Source of the DNA: Tilletia caries
Lineage: Eukaryota > Basidiomycota > Exobasidiomycetes > Tilletiales > Tilletiaceae
DNA length: 64,000 nucleotides
NCBI GenBank assembly: GCA_032718865.1
Contig: JALUTQ010000027.1
Coordinates: 558,001-622,000, forward strand
Reading direction: 5' to 3'
Below the pieces are notes generated by a model, which had not been told where the DNA came from, did no database searches, and saw only the letters and a list, made by a program, of their open reading frames with translations. Shown here piece after piece: positions 47,688 through 58,153 of the stretch. The position numbers and the translations under genes are program-made. How positions within the stretch are numbered: position 1 is the first letter of the stretch; every line of letters begins with the position of its first letter.

Positions 47688-49268
47688 TTAGAAGTGGTCC
47701 TGTTGAATCCATTGCGCGACAATGTTGCCCATCTCGGTACCGAACTTGAGGCAGAATGCATGAGGCATCCCAATCTCGCAAACTGTCGATGTCAAGAGGC
47801 CGGCGCCCACCCTTTTTCCATCGCGGGCCTTCTCCTTGCCTGGTGCAGTTTGTTCGTCAGACGAACTGATCTCATCCGGATCCTCGAACAAGATCGGCTG
47901 ATCGTCCACCCCAAGAGATCCAAGGACACTCCCAGCAGCTGTGCCTTCAACTGTGCTGGCCTTGTTCGACTCTTCGTCCGAGTCAAGGACGGCACGCTCG
48001 ATGGTAATGCTACCGTCGAAATTTCTCTTGGCTATGGCCGAGCTGAGCTGACGCAGTCGCATAGATGACGGAGGTGAGTGGGGCGGCTCGCTATCAGAAA
48101 AACCGTTGGTTGGCGAGTGTAGAGGTTCGTTGGATCCGCCAGGGATGAGCAGGGTGCTGGTGCGTCTGCGTGGCGATGCTCCGAGGTGCATGCTTGAAGA
48201 TCGACTACGCAACGAAGGTGGGGGCGTTTGGAACGGCGCTACCATGAGAGTTCCGTTGCGATGACGGGAGTTGGGTTGTTGAACATCGTTGCGCGCGTTG
48301 GGAAGAGTGACGCGATCCATGCGAAGCTCGTCTTCAACCTGCGCCCGCAGCCAGCTGGGCGTCCAGCCGTCCGATTCGCCTTTGCCCCAGTACGCATGAA
48401 TGTGACCCGCGCCTCCGTCCGCGGGGCGCCTCCGCACAAAGCTCCGGACGGCCTCCTTTATTTCGGGTCGGATGCCTTGAACGATGCGCATTTCGTCACG
48501 GGCCATGGCAAGCGCATTGATGACAGCTCCACGTGTAAGAAGGAGCTCGGCCGTCGACTGTGCACTTGAGGCAGGCTGCATCGTGAAGATTCTGATCAGA
48601 GGGAGCAGAATGACGAGAGGAAGTAAGGAGAGGACGAGGAGAGGGAGTGGAAGAAGGAGGGTGGCTGTCAAAGGATGAAGGACCATCTGAAGAGACTTTG
48701 CGTTTGGCGTCTGAGCAATGTGCGAGAGGGTGGGAAACAAGAGATGAATTCCATCGACGTCTCGTCGACGAGCTCGGAGCACTTCGAGCGCAATGTATGC
48801 GCCGATGCTGTGTCCCACAAGGACGACTTTGACGTCCTTGGAGCTCCGCGACGCGCCGTTGTGGCCTTCCGTCTGGGCAGGCGCCCGGGGATACACGCGA
48901 CGCACGGAGTCGAGGATGTCGACCTTGTGTCGGACCTGGTCGTAGAGACTGGTGCGAATTCCTTGGGACGCTTCCTCAGCGGACCATGCCTCATTGGTGC
49001 CCCCGACGACCACCGGAGAGACGAGGGCATGGCCGCGGTGGGACACAGCGAAGATTTCGATGCGGCCCTTGAGGCTGGAATGACGATGTATCGTGGTCAG
49101 GAACTTGGTGTAGAAGGACGCGAGGCCGGGGTTGCCGCAGATGAAGATGAGGACGACCTTCGGCTTGAGGGTCGAGCGCAAGGCGGGGTACCAGAGTGTC
49201 TGCGCGCCATCGTACGAGGTTTGCAGCGGTGCTGCGCGCGAGAAGAGCGATGCGGACGTTGATGCCAT
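47688..49268 (-). CDS. LDAH: Lipid-droplet-associated hydrolase (LDAH/Ldh1 family)
   Basis: A single exon gives 526 aa. The alpha/beta-hydrolase features are VVLIFICGNPGLASFYTKFL (oxyanion and substrate side), AVSHRGHA, and nucleophile elbow VVLVGHSIGAY with Ser154. A long hydrophobic stretch at about 205-230 (LLLPLPLLVLSLLPLVILLP) fits a lipid-droplet-anchoring hairpin. The family's later conserved AYWGKGESDGWTP and a C-terminal CEIGMPHAFCLKFG with a likely catalytic His are present. The ~150-residue Ser-rich insert between these (about 330-480) makes it longer than the usual ~320-460 residues. The family has weak lipase or esterase activity on neutral lipids. It is transcribed divergently from UTP15. 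Confidence 0.9.
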   Translation of the reverse strand: MASTSASLFSRAAPLQTSYDGAQTLWYPALRSTLKPKVVLIFICGNPGLASFYTKFLTTIHRHSSLKGRIEIFAVSHRGHALVSPVVVGGTNEAWSAEEASQGIRTSLYDQVRHKVDILDSVRRVYPRAPAQTEGHNGASRSSKDVKVVLVGHSIGAYIALEVLRARRRDVDGIHLLFPTLSHIAQTPNAKSLQMVLHPLTATLLLPLPLLVLSLLPLVILLPLIRIFTMQPASSAQSTAELLLTRGAVINALAMARDEMRIVQGIRPEIKEAVRSFVRRRPADGGAGHIHAYWGKGESDGWTPSWLRAQVEDELRMDRVTLPNARNDVQQPNSRHRNGTLMVAPFQTPPPSLRSRSSSMHLGASPRRRTSTLLIPGGSNEPLHSPTNGFSDSEPPHSPPSSMRLRQLSSAIAKRNFDGSITIERAVLDSDEESNKASTVEGTAAGSVLGSLGVDDQPILFEDPDEISSSDEQTAPGKEKARDGKRVGAGLLTSTVCEIGMPHAFCLKFGTEMGNIVAQWIQQDHF

Positions 49269-50130
49269 GTTGCTGCTACCGAGATACCATGCGAGCGTTG
49301 GCAGTGACCTCGTCTTTGTCGTTGTCGTTGTCGCTGTCGTCGCGAAGGTGAGGGTGAGCGACTGAGGGAGGCGGGAAGGCGAGTTGCTCGGGTGAAATTT
49401 GACAGAATGCCCCTCCCTCGGCTCGAATTGGACAGAATGCCCTCCTCCGCCCGATTTGACAGAATGCCCCTCCTATAACTAACCACGTGATACACCACAA
49501 TATCCCCCTGCCACAGGCATCACCATCACAGCCAGAAGTCCTCAAAACAGACCGCAATCTCAACCATGTGTACTACTGCACACGCTGAACGCACTCCATC
49601 TCTTTTGAGTCCATTCTATAAGTACATCGTAGAGATATCTGCTTTCGAAGAAGAGGCGACTTGGTGAGATCAGACGAAGTCTCAGGGTCTCTCGGCCGAG
49701 AACGAAGCTATGTCGAAGTTTTTGGCCCTTGCTTGAACACCGAATGCTCCATAATGGCTCAATCGACTTCAAACAAGAAAAGCGCAGAGGACTGATCATA
49801 GCCCCTTCTACCTACATGCCAAGTTTGAGGCTCCCGCGATGATTCTTTGGTTGCGGATGCTGATCTCTGGGTGTGTCAGTTGTTGCGGTTTTTTTGGGAG
49901 GGGCATTCTGTCAAATCGGGCGGAGGAGGGCATTCTGTCCAATTCGAGCCGAGGGAGGGGCATTCTGTCAAATTTCACGTTGCTCGGACACGGACGTCAT
50001 GGTGGAGTGAAACTCGCAACACCGTGTGGCGCGCAATTGTGAAATTTTTGGGAAGCTTGCTCGCGTCGCCCAGCTCGACTTTCTTCGCAGCGACAGAGAA
50101 ACAGGCGAAGAGAAAGGCAAGACGGAAAGA
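49269..50130. promoter_or_regulatory. Bidirectional promoter of LDAH and UTP15
   Basis: The 862 bp between the two divergent start codons are mostly taken up by the TIR element at 49392-49978. Only about 120 bp remain on the LDAH side and about 150 bp on the UTP15 side. Confidence 0.6.
49392..49978. mobile_element. Non-autonomous TIR element with triple-unit ends and 9-bp duplication (587 bp)
   Basis: Perfect or near-perfect 82-bp TIRs (49392-49473 and 49897-49978) start GTGAAATTTGACAGAATGCC. Each consists of three tandem units ending in GACAGAATGCCC(C)TCC. The 9-mer GTTGCTCGG lies directly outside both ends (49383-49391 and 49979-49987). There is no transposase frame. The end identity suggests recent insertion or continued homogenisation. 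Confidence 0.9.
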
Positions 50131-52308
50131 ATGGAATACCAGAAGATCGCAACACCGGCACCCGCGCAGCCGCTCGTGTCGGCGCCGGGGACGAGCGAGA
50201 GCGCGCACTGGCGCCGGTACCGCGCCCCCGTCTTCTGCAAGGAGCTCGCGCCCATCACCTCCATCCACTTCGTCCCGCCCTTGTCCGACTTCAGCGAGCA
50301 GCAGGAGCTCTCGCGCGCCGCAGACGGCCAGCGCGCAGCCGAGGCCTCATCGGCCGCTGTCGATCCTCTCGCGCTGTCCACGCAGGCGCTCAGACCGGGA
50401 GCCGAGGCGGCCGCGCGCGCCAAGTTTGCCGTCACAGCGGGAGCGCGCGTACAGATCTACAGCACAACCACAGCACGCGTCACAAAGACCATCAACAGGT
50501 TCAAAGATGTCGCAAGGAGCGCAAACATTCGACAGGATGCCAAGCTCATGGTCGCCGGTGATGATTCCGGACTGGTACAGGTGCGCTTCCCATGTGACTC
50601 CAGCTCGGCGCCTGCATTTAATCTAACACTTCCCTACTTTTTATTCTGCCACAGATGTTCGATCTCTCGTCAAGAGCCATCTTGAGAACAATGACGGGAC
50701 ATCGGCTGTACGTTTTGGCATACCTTCATATAGCTTGTTCTCATGCTGACTGCATTTTGCCTTCCTCAGAGCCACGCATGTTACACGATTCTCTTCCAAC
50801 CCAACCCAAATCCTCTCTGCCTCTGACGACAAGACTGTCAGACTATGGGATATCCCCACTCAGGAAGCTGTCAGCATCCTCAACGGCCATACCGATTACG
50901 TTCGATCCGCCATCGTTTCGCCTGATACCCCGTCCCTGCTCCTCTCCGGCTCATACGACGGAACCGTCAGATTGTGGGATGTACGACTGGAAGGGCGCAA
51001 AGAGGTCATGCGCATGAAGCATGGCGCACCCGTAGAGGAAATTCTCATCTTGCCAACCGGCGCAGGAGGTCTGGCACTCAGCTGCGGTGGCCCTGTTCTG
51101 CGGGTCTGGGATCTCATGATGGGCGGCCGATGCGCGCGCGCCGTTTCCAACCACCAAAAGACGATTACGAGCATGTGCTTCAGTCTGGCTTCGCCATCAC
51201 ATGATTACGCCCTCGAGGAGGACGACATTGGCTCGCATTCACGTCTCCGTCTCCTCACTGCCGGTCTTGACCAGCTCGTCAAGGTCTACGATCCGGCTCT
51301 GGACTACCGCGTCACACATACCATGCGGTACCCTTCTCCCATCCTGTCATTGGCCCTCAGTCCCGACGAGAGCACCCTCGCGACGGGTATGGCCGACGGA
51401 ACGCTTTGCGTGCGGAGGAGACAAATCAAGAAGGGCGAGGCGGAGAGGAGAAAGGGAGAAGCCAAGGCGCGGAGAGAAGGAGCCTTGGAGTACTACATGA
51501 ATGCAGGCGCGCATATGCCCGCTCCGTCCAATCTGGAAGCGAGCGGGAATACCGCATCAGGCGATGAAGCGCGTGCGGGCAGCCAAGGAGAGTTCACAGG
51601 CCAAGGCTCAGATTTCAATCACCCTCAGCCGGGCTCGAACGATCCCTCTGTGTTGATTACAACGGCTCCCGACGGCTCAATATCCACCACGATTCGCGCC
51701 TCGGCGTCAAAGACACATCGTAAGGGAGTTCGCGGCTTGAAGGAATACGACAAGTACTTCCGAGCGTTCCGGTATCACGATGCTCTGGACGCCGCGCTCC
51801 GCAAGGGCGTCCCAGCACACATCACATTTGGCGTCATCCGAGAGCTCATTCATCGCTCCCCCTCGACCGAAACCGGCACAGCAACAGGACGATCGGGAGA
51901 TGATACCACAGCGCCCGGTCTTGCGAGTGCCATTGCGGGCAGGGACGAAGTCACGCTCGAGCCGTTGCTGCGCTTCTTGCTCCGATACGCCACGAGCTCG
52001 GAATATGCTGATCTGGTGAATGATACGCTGGGGTTGGTCATCGGTGAGTAGAATTCGCACAGAAACGTCCCGGAGGCGAGGGAAACAGGCCGTACTTTGC
52101 CCCCATAACCCCTTCTGACACTTCCGCTTTCTGCTCCTGGTTTCCCCCCTCAGACATCTACGCACCCGTGCTCGGCCAATCTCCACTAATCGACGACCTC
52201 TTTGGCCGGATCTGGGCAAAAGTCTCGCAAGAGGTGCGGCTCCAGCGAGATCTCGTCGGCGTGCGAGGCACTATCGAGATGCTCATTAGTCGATCATCGC
52301 TCGACTGA
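50131..52308 (+). CDS. UTP15: UTP15, U3 snoRNP (t-UTP) WD40 protein
   Basis: Four exons (50131-50580, 50655-50707, 50770-52043, 52154-52308) give 643 aa. The N-terminus MEYQKIATPAP with HWRRYRAPVFCKELAPITSI and FAVTAGARVQIYSTTTARVT is typical of UTP15. WD repeats follow, including ILSASDDKTVRLWD and LLLSGSYDGTVRLWDVRLEG. The UTP15 C-terminal helical domain is present: KEYDKYFRAFRYHDALDAAL and LEPLLRFLLRYATSSEYADL. The protein belongs to the t-UTP part of the nucleolar small-subunit processome and acts in rDNA transcription and 18S pre-rRNA processing. A Ser/Gly-rich insert around 440-560 makes it longer than the yeast protein (~510). Transcription is divergent from LDAH. Confidence 0.94.
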
Positions 52309-52425
52309 GACAAAGGATCCAATCCTTTTTCCTCCCGCAATGTCACCTGCATCATCCCGCTTCTTCGAACCTTGCCAGGCATACTGCTTGCTTGCTCGAA
52401 GTACATGTGTGTGGATGGCGAAGCT

Positions 52426-52431
52426 AATAAA
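52426..52431 (+). terminator. Candidate polyadenylation signal of UTP15
   Basis: A canonical AATAAA lies 118 bp after the UTP15 stop codon. Fungal genes often lack this exact signal, so the assignment is tentative. Confidence 0.4.
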
Positions 52432-52522
52432 GAGATGTACATACAGTTGGACTATTAAGACAACAGGCAAGGGAGGAAGACGTTCCTTTGTCCCAGGAGG
52501 AAGAGAAGGTGACTAGGGTTAC

Positions 52523-52612
52523 ACAAGAACCACAAGCTTGGAAGATGCTGAGACAAGAGCCACAGATTCGGGAGATGCTGAAACAAGAGCCATAAACTCG
52601 GGAGATGCAAGC
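52523..52612. repeat. Three tandem 30-bp repeats
   Basis: Three units of exactly 30 bp start ACAAGARCCA and end near GGARATGC. Units 2 and 3 are the most alike. The array is in the UTP15 3' flank and codes for nothing recognisable. Confidence 0.85.
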
Positions 52613-52985
52613 CTGACAGGAACCACAACCCCGAAAAGCGATCCCGAATGAATGCTAATACATGCACAAGAACGTTCCGTGAGGCGAGGGAATACAAGGT
52701 GATGCCACAAGACCGAATTCGGAAGAAATAGAGTCGAAGTGGGTCGGTACTGTTGCGGAAGCATTAAGCCTGTGATTCGGAAAAGAGGGAGGAGAAATGC
52801 GTTGGTCTTGGGGGTATAAAAAATTGATTCAACAGGGTGACCGTGACAATTACCGTTTGCGTGTCCGACTGCGAGATGGGATGCTTTGTGACTGCGTTGC
52901 TTTTGGTACCGGGAGCGATGCGAGCGGGAAAAGATAGATTTTGATGCTGAGCTCCTGATGGAAACGTTATTTTGTTGGATGAAAT

Positions 52986-54516
52986 TTAGGCGGAGGGTAG
53001 TAGCTGTCTGCTTTGCGAGACGGCCGTGATGTGGGCTTCACTGATGATATGGGTCGACGTATAGTCGAGCTCGAAGGCGTGGTCACAGGAGTGCTGCAAA
53101 TCACCACCTGTATTGAAAATCACACTATCCACCCGCCTGGCCGGGGGAGAACGATCATCGCTCCTCGACCAGCTGGTTGCATTCTCGCTTGGGGTGTCGA
53201 AGCCGCTGAGAAGGAGGGTGCCGCATTTCTGCCATTTGAGTAGTCCTTCCAGCGACGTTCCCTCGAAGATAGAGTTGCCACTCTTGACCAGGCTGTATTC
53301 TCCCTCCAGAGGTATGGCCCAGCTCAGCGGCTTCGCTCCGAAGGTGTCGGCGCGGTAGGAACGTAATTCGTCTTCAGGTCGGAGTGGAACGAGGTTGCTT
53401 TCCAAGATGTGGTTGCGCGAGGCACCCCGTCGGTGCACACGGTCAGATCGAGCATCTACACCGTTACGAACGGGACGATCAGCGTTGCCGGACGACTCGT
53501 CTGCGTGGCCACGGATGGTGTGGACATGGAAGATCACAACCTGGTCATTTGCGCGGGCTGATGCGAGCAGCGAGACTGGATGCCATGGCCGCCTCCCTTC
53601 TCCGTCGCACGGATTCGCTGAGTTTACAGTTGGCCTTTGAAGCTTCTTGTGCTGATGTGAGGATGAAGGCGACCTTGCCACCATTCCTGTTTCCGGGACC
53701 TCTGACAGGACTACTGTCCCGAAGATCGACATGATGGGAAGGCAAGGCGGCGAGCAGAGTTGCGAGCATCTGAGCGAAATTTAAGGGTCGATCCGCAGAG
53801 GGAATGCGTTCGCAAGGTTCGTAAGGCGTGAGGCGGAACCCAAAGGTGGCTGGGAACTGGCTGGCGGCAGGGATATTGGTGACAAAGGACTCCGACAAGA
53901 TATGGGGGTGTTCGTCTGCAGACTCGAAGTCCAGTTCCGATTCCGACTCCAACTCGATGATCCCGGGGCCGATTCCGTCGGGCAGCAGAGAGGCAACAGT
54001 TGTGGCTCGGGCACCAGCTCCGCCAATTCGGCCGTCGCTGCAGACAGCTTGATAGGCTTCCGCGGAGGGCAGGCAGGCACGGAGATGGCGATCCCGGTAG
54101 TGCTGATGTCGCTGCTGGAACTGCTGGGGGAAATGCTGGAACTGCTGCTGCCGCTGTTGCCGCTGATGATTTTCTTGCAGTATGAAGTCGGAGACGGCAT
54201 CTGAGCGTGAGTCGGTAGCCGACGACGTGGATCTTCGGCCCATAGACGTCAAGCTCGAAACGAAGCTGGTGCCAGATTGGGAGCGCCGATGCACAGAAAA
54301 CAAAGGGAGGCTGGAAGTATCGGTGGGGGCGGAGGCAGGGCGCGAGCTGATACTGGTGGCATGATTCGACGTTGGCGCGGTCACGAAACTAACCATGGAT
54401 ACGCTGACTGGAGTCGATCCTGTGGTAGTTGTAGTGCGCTCTGGGATCGGTTCGACGAGGAATGAATATGGAGGCGGAGGTGTTTGCTGCCCATCTGGAG
54501 CACATCTGTCGCTCAT
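52986..54516 (-). CDS. Orphan protein with N-terminal PPxY motif
   Basis: Two exons (54516-53628 and 53575-52986) give 492 aa. A 52-bp intron, GTAAAC to CATCCAG, is needed to join the frames and gives a smooth junction (ANFSLLASARANDQVVIFHV). PPPPYSF near residue 13 contains a PPxY motif, the ligand of WW domains such as those of Rsp5/Nedd4 ubiquitin ligases. A Ser/Thr-rich region and a Gln/Phe-rich stretch (HQRQQRQQQFQHFPQQFQQR) follow. The C-terminal half has regular hydrophobic strands (FPATFGFRLTPYEP, GKVAFILTSAQ, DQVVIFHVHTI, KPLSWAIPLEGEYSLV). An arrestin-type adaptor is one possibility because of the PY motif and strand pattern, but I do not recognise the family. Confidence 0.6.
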
Positions 54517-56937
54517 ATAGCTTTACTTCGTGGAAATAGGTGGTGTATAGTCGGGAAGGCAAGAGGAACAAAGGGCTCAGGGATGAGGCAGAGAGGAGGA
54601 GTTCTCGTCGAGGGGGCAGCGGTCGCTGTGGTCGTTGCTCTGTAGGACAAAGGCAGCATATAAACAGGATTTATCCAGGCCGGCGACTCAAAAGCAACTC
54701 CAGAGGATGCGGTAGTCGGCTGGAGCGGAGTTGGCTGTTGGACAGAAGTAGCGGGCAAAATGCAGGATTCTGCATCATTACCCCAAGCTTTGGCAAGGAG
54801 CAAGGAGCCGGCCGGCGACGTGTATATCGGACGGCAAACGGCGAGAACCCCATGTCTGAGGGTAAGCTGATAAGCTTTGATGATGATGCTCCAGGCTCGA
54901 TGGAATACGTGGTGGTCGTGTTCCTCAGGCCTCAGGCAGCTTTGAGCTTCCCGCAATCCCGTTCATCAGCGCGTGAATGGATGGAACTCGATGCGGGGCA
55001 GCAAAGAACAGCACAATTGATTACATCCAACGATAGCCAATTTGATTCATCTCTAGTCTATGGCTTTCTTACCGCCTCACGCCTCACCAGTCACCGCCCT
55101 ACCGCCTCAACTTCCTCCTTTATGTACTTCCTTTCTCACGCCTCCCCGTCGCAGTGGATTAATAGGAACAAGGAAGAAGTGCGGAGCAAGTTGTACGATC
55201 ACAACCTCGGTTGCCATACGTTCAGGAGTGCGGCAGCTAGCATGTCCAGATGTCTCGTTTGCACGAGCGGCTTATGTAGTGCGTGCGCGTTCATAAGGAC
55301 AAAGGAGGCGATGCAGTCTGCCATATGGAACGAGGGCTTATCTCGTCAAAACTCACATGTACTCACTGACTACTGACTCCTCAATACCTTCTTGGCCTCG
55401 GCTGGCAAGCAACATATTTTGTAGGCGGCATCGGCACCGGCGTCTTGACGCTTCAGGCTCAGGCTATGGAGGCCTTCCATTTTACGTTTACCGTCCACCA
55501 CCTGGCGATGACCACGCAAATGTTTACCAAAGTACCCGTGAACTGTGAGCAGTGAGAGACGAGTGTGTCCTCCGCTCGCGCTCACTCAAGTCGGGAACTC
55601 TTCCCAAGCGAAGTGATTGTTGAGCGAGACGAGTGCCCCGGAGCTCATACCTCACGTTATTGTTCAGAGACTTACAGATATAGACAAGGCAGTAGGACAG
55701 GACGAGGCAGGAGTGCGGACTCCCCCTCCCCCAACAAAGGGTCACGAACAAAGGGAAGAGGTTGGTCCGCCGAGATCTTAATCTGCACCTGCTTACCTAA
55801 TAGCGCCACAATAAATGGCCAATCCGCGCCTGCAGGGCAGGAGTAACGGCTTTGCCGCGGGCTCTCGCAATCGCCGAAGCTCTCCGTGTCGGGCCGAGCG
55901 CCGAGAAGATCACGTCGCGAAGTGAGAACCCAACACTGACGCGTCGACCTTCTTCCTTCCCCTCACCACCAGCTCTTCTCGGTCCTCCTCGCCCGACAAC
56001 AAGATCTCGTTCTCAACCTCTCTCATTTTCTCTTTCCCACCCACCACTCCCTAGGCCAAACATGCGGCCCACATAGACACCAACACAACAAAAATGCTCT
56101 CCAGTCCAGCCCCCTGCTTCCTCACCATCGCATCGCTCCCGCATCGCATCGCATCAGCACTTTCATGACAGGAACCGAAACCGTTCCGACTCTTAGCACT
56201 CGAAGTCAGCCATACATCCCATACATCCCCTTACGGCCAATACCTTTCCCCTTAATCCTTTTGTAGCTCTCGAGTGTATATAAGGCCTAGCCACATGTTT
56301 GGCTTCTCCCGCCCGCCCTAGCGCGCGCACTTCGGCCAGTCGGGTCGGCTTCCGATAGCGAATCTCAAAGCTATCTTGCCCGTTCAATATCACACCACTC
56401 TGAGTGAGTAGACTTGATTCAATGAGACAGAGAACGAGACACATCAGAGCCACGTGCATTGCAGACCCGCTGTGTGCAAAGGCCTTATTTAACGGGCCAT
56501 AATTTTGAAAAGGCGCCTATAAATCCGCTAGCTCCCGCCCCACCCCACCCACGATGGACAGGACTGCCAAGGTCGCGCAAGGAGCGGCTTGGATGCGCAA
56601 GCGCTTTGAATGCTGGGTGCTCAATCTAGGCTGTGCCTCGCAGATCTTACGTGTGCTCCAGGGGGTTGTACACCCACGACGGGCGCATCTGTAGCACGGC
56701 AATGGCCGGAATTAGGCTCATACAGAACGTTAGACTCGGGCTGCCACATCCATAGAAAAAGGCATGGTGCCCTGGTGCCACACTGCTGGGGTGTGCGAGT
56801 AAGTCGTCTACCATCCCCGTCCCCATCCCCGCTTCCTTTTTGTTATGCCTAGCGCTTAGCACGAACGTCGTACCCGTGCACACGAAAGCCCAACTTGGAT
56901 ATAGCGGAAGCCTGTCCGCTACCCGCTACGCACATCC

Positions 56938-57116
56938 TGACGTCAAGCGAATAAGTTTGAAGCGCTTGAACGCCGTATCCACAGCCCGCATTATTATGCT
57001 GTTTTCGAAGATTTAAACAGAACAAAGGATGGATTTGAGCGCTCACGTTGTGCGTTGTGTGCGGTATGTAATGTCTGAAAATTGGAGTCTCGATCGCCTT
57101 CACGCTCTTGACGTCA
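56938..57116. promoter_or_regulatory. Pair of CRE-like palindromes
   Basis: TGACGTCA occurs at 56938-56945 and 57109-57116. The context CCTGACGTCAAG is shared in inverted orientation. This is the consensus for ATF/CREB bZIP factors; function is inferred only. Confidence 0.35.
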
Positions 57117-57934
57117 GGGCCTCTTTGAAGACTGCCAGGTCAGCATGCTCAGAGCAAGCAATGTCCCGGTCTGTTGTTGACTTGTCGTGACTCTTGAGCG
57201 CATGAGCTGTGAGATCAGCGATGTGGATGCGAACGGCTAAACTACGTTCCACTTCCAGTATGAGCACCCCAGATGCCTCAATGCTCATGCTCTACAATTG
57301 TTTTGAACAGGGCAAACGATCATGCGCCGCATCGCTCTGCAGACCAACTGCTTCGTTTGCCGGCCGTGAAGGGGAATGGTGCAGGAGTAGAGTGGAACGT
57401 CGGAGACTGCGTACACATATGTGTGGAGCACGCGCTATAGCCTGTGCCGATTGCGTACCGCCCCGCAAAAGCCACAGACACACCACAGACCACATCATCC
57501 TCGCACATCACGGAACCAAGCATCATCGCGACGACCATCATATCATCATACACCAGAGTCCAGCCACCAGCAACGCGCGCATTGGAGTGCAGAGCGGCGT
57601 CTAGACTTCCTCCCTTCCCCACCATTTGCCTTCGTTGGTGAAAGACTGTGAAAGCTCATGACCTTGAAAGCGGAGGGTCAGTTTGACATGGACACGGGCA
57701 GATAGCGGAGGGCAAGAAGCGCGATGCAAAAACAGGTTGCGCCTGACTCCTGAGCGCCTGAGCGCGTAATTGCACTCGTTGTATGTGGACGAGCGTGAGA
57801 AGTCTGCTTCGGTGTTCGGGAAAAGTCGATACTGATGTTCCGGCCGCAGAATTCGGTTTATCCGAAACCACTAGCGCGGAAGCCGAGTGAGACTCTGCGG
57901 GCTTTGATAAGATGGAGATGAGATAAATTGGTCA

Positions 57935-57942
57935 TCACGTGA
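57935..57942. promoter_or_regulatory. E-box palindrome in the SLA2 promoter
   Basis: TCACGTGA, within the 10-bp palindrome ATCACGTGAT, lies about 210 bp upstream of the SLA2 start. It is a typical site for class-B bHLH or Cbf1-like factors. Confidence 0.4.
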
Positions 57943-58153
57943 TCTTGGACTGTACCGCTCCCACGTGTTCCATTTCCCCCCCCATGCACCGCCATCTCCG
58001 CCCCACATCTCGGTCGTCATCACCGTGCCCTTCCCTCACGCACTTGGCTGCAACTTTCCAGAAGCTGTTAGGAATCCAGTGAGATCCTGTTTCCCTCTGG
58101 TTTCTCTGGCTGTACACACACACGGACTGGAGCGGTAAGCGCACCTATTTACC

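Larger units (their letters stand above)
52309..52985. other. Convergent intergenic region with poly(A) signal and 30-bp repeats
   Basis: 677 bp between the stop codons of UTP15 and the PPxY gene. It includes AATAAA at 52426 and the repeat at 52523-52612. Nothing else is evident. Confidence 0.5.
54517..58153. promoter_or_regulatory. Long divergent intergenic region upstream of SLA2
   Basis: 3.6 kb, the longest gene-free stretch here. Open frames of up to about 280 codons exist but start without ATG and lack domains. It contains two CRE-like TGACGTCA sites (56938-56945 and 57109-57116) and a TCACGTGA palindrome at 57935-57942. I found no TIR element or RNA gene; a small unrecognised gene cannot be excluded. 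Confidence 0.4.

Noticed and set aside
54540..55376. Plus-strand open frame of 278 codons
   Set aside because: It begins at GTG, shows no domain or compositional bias of a protein, and lies in a region rich in short random frames.
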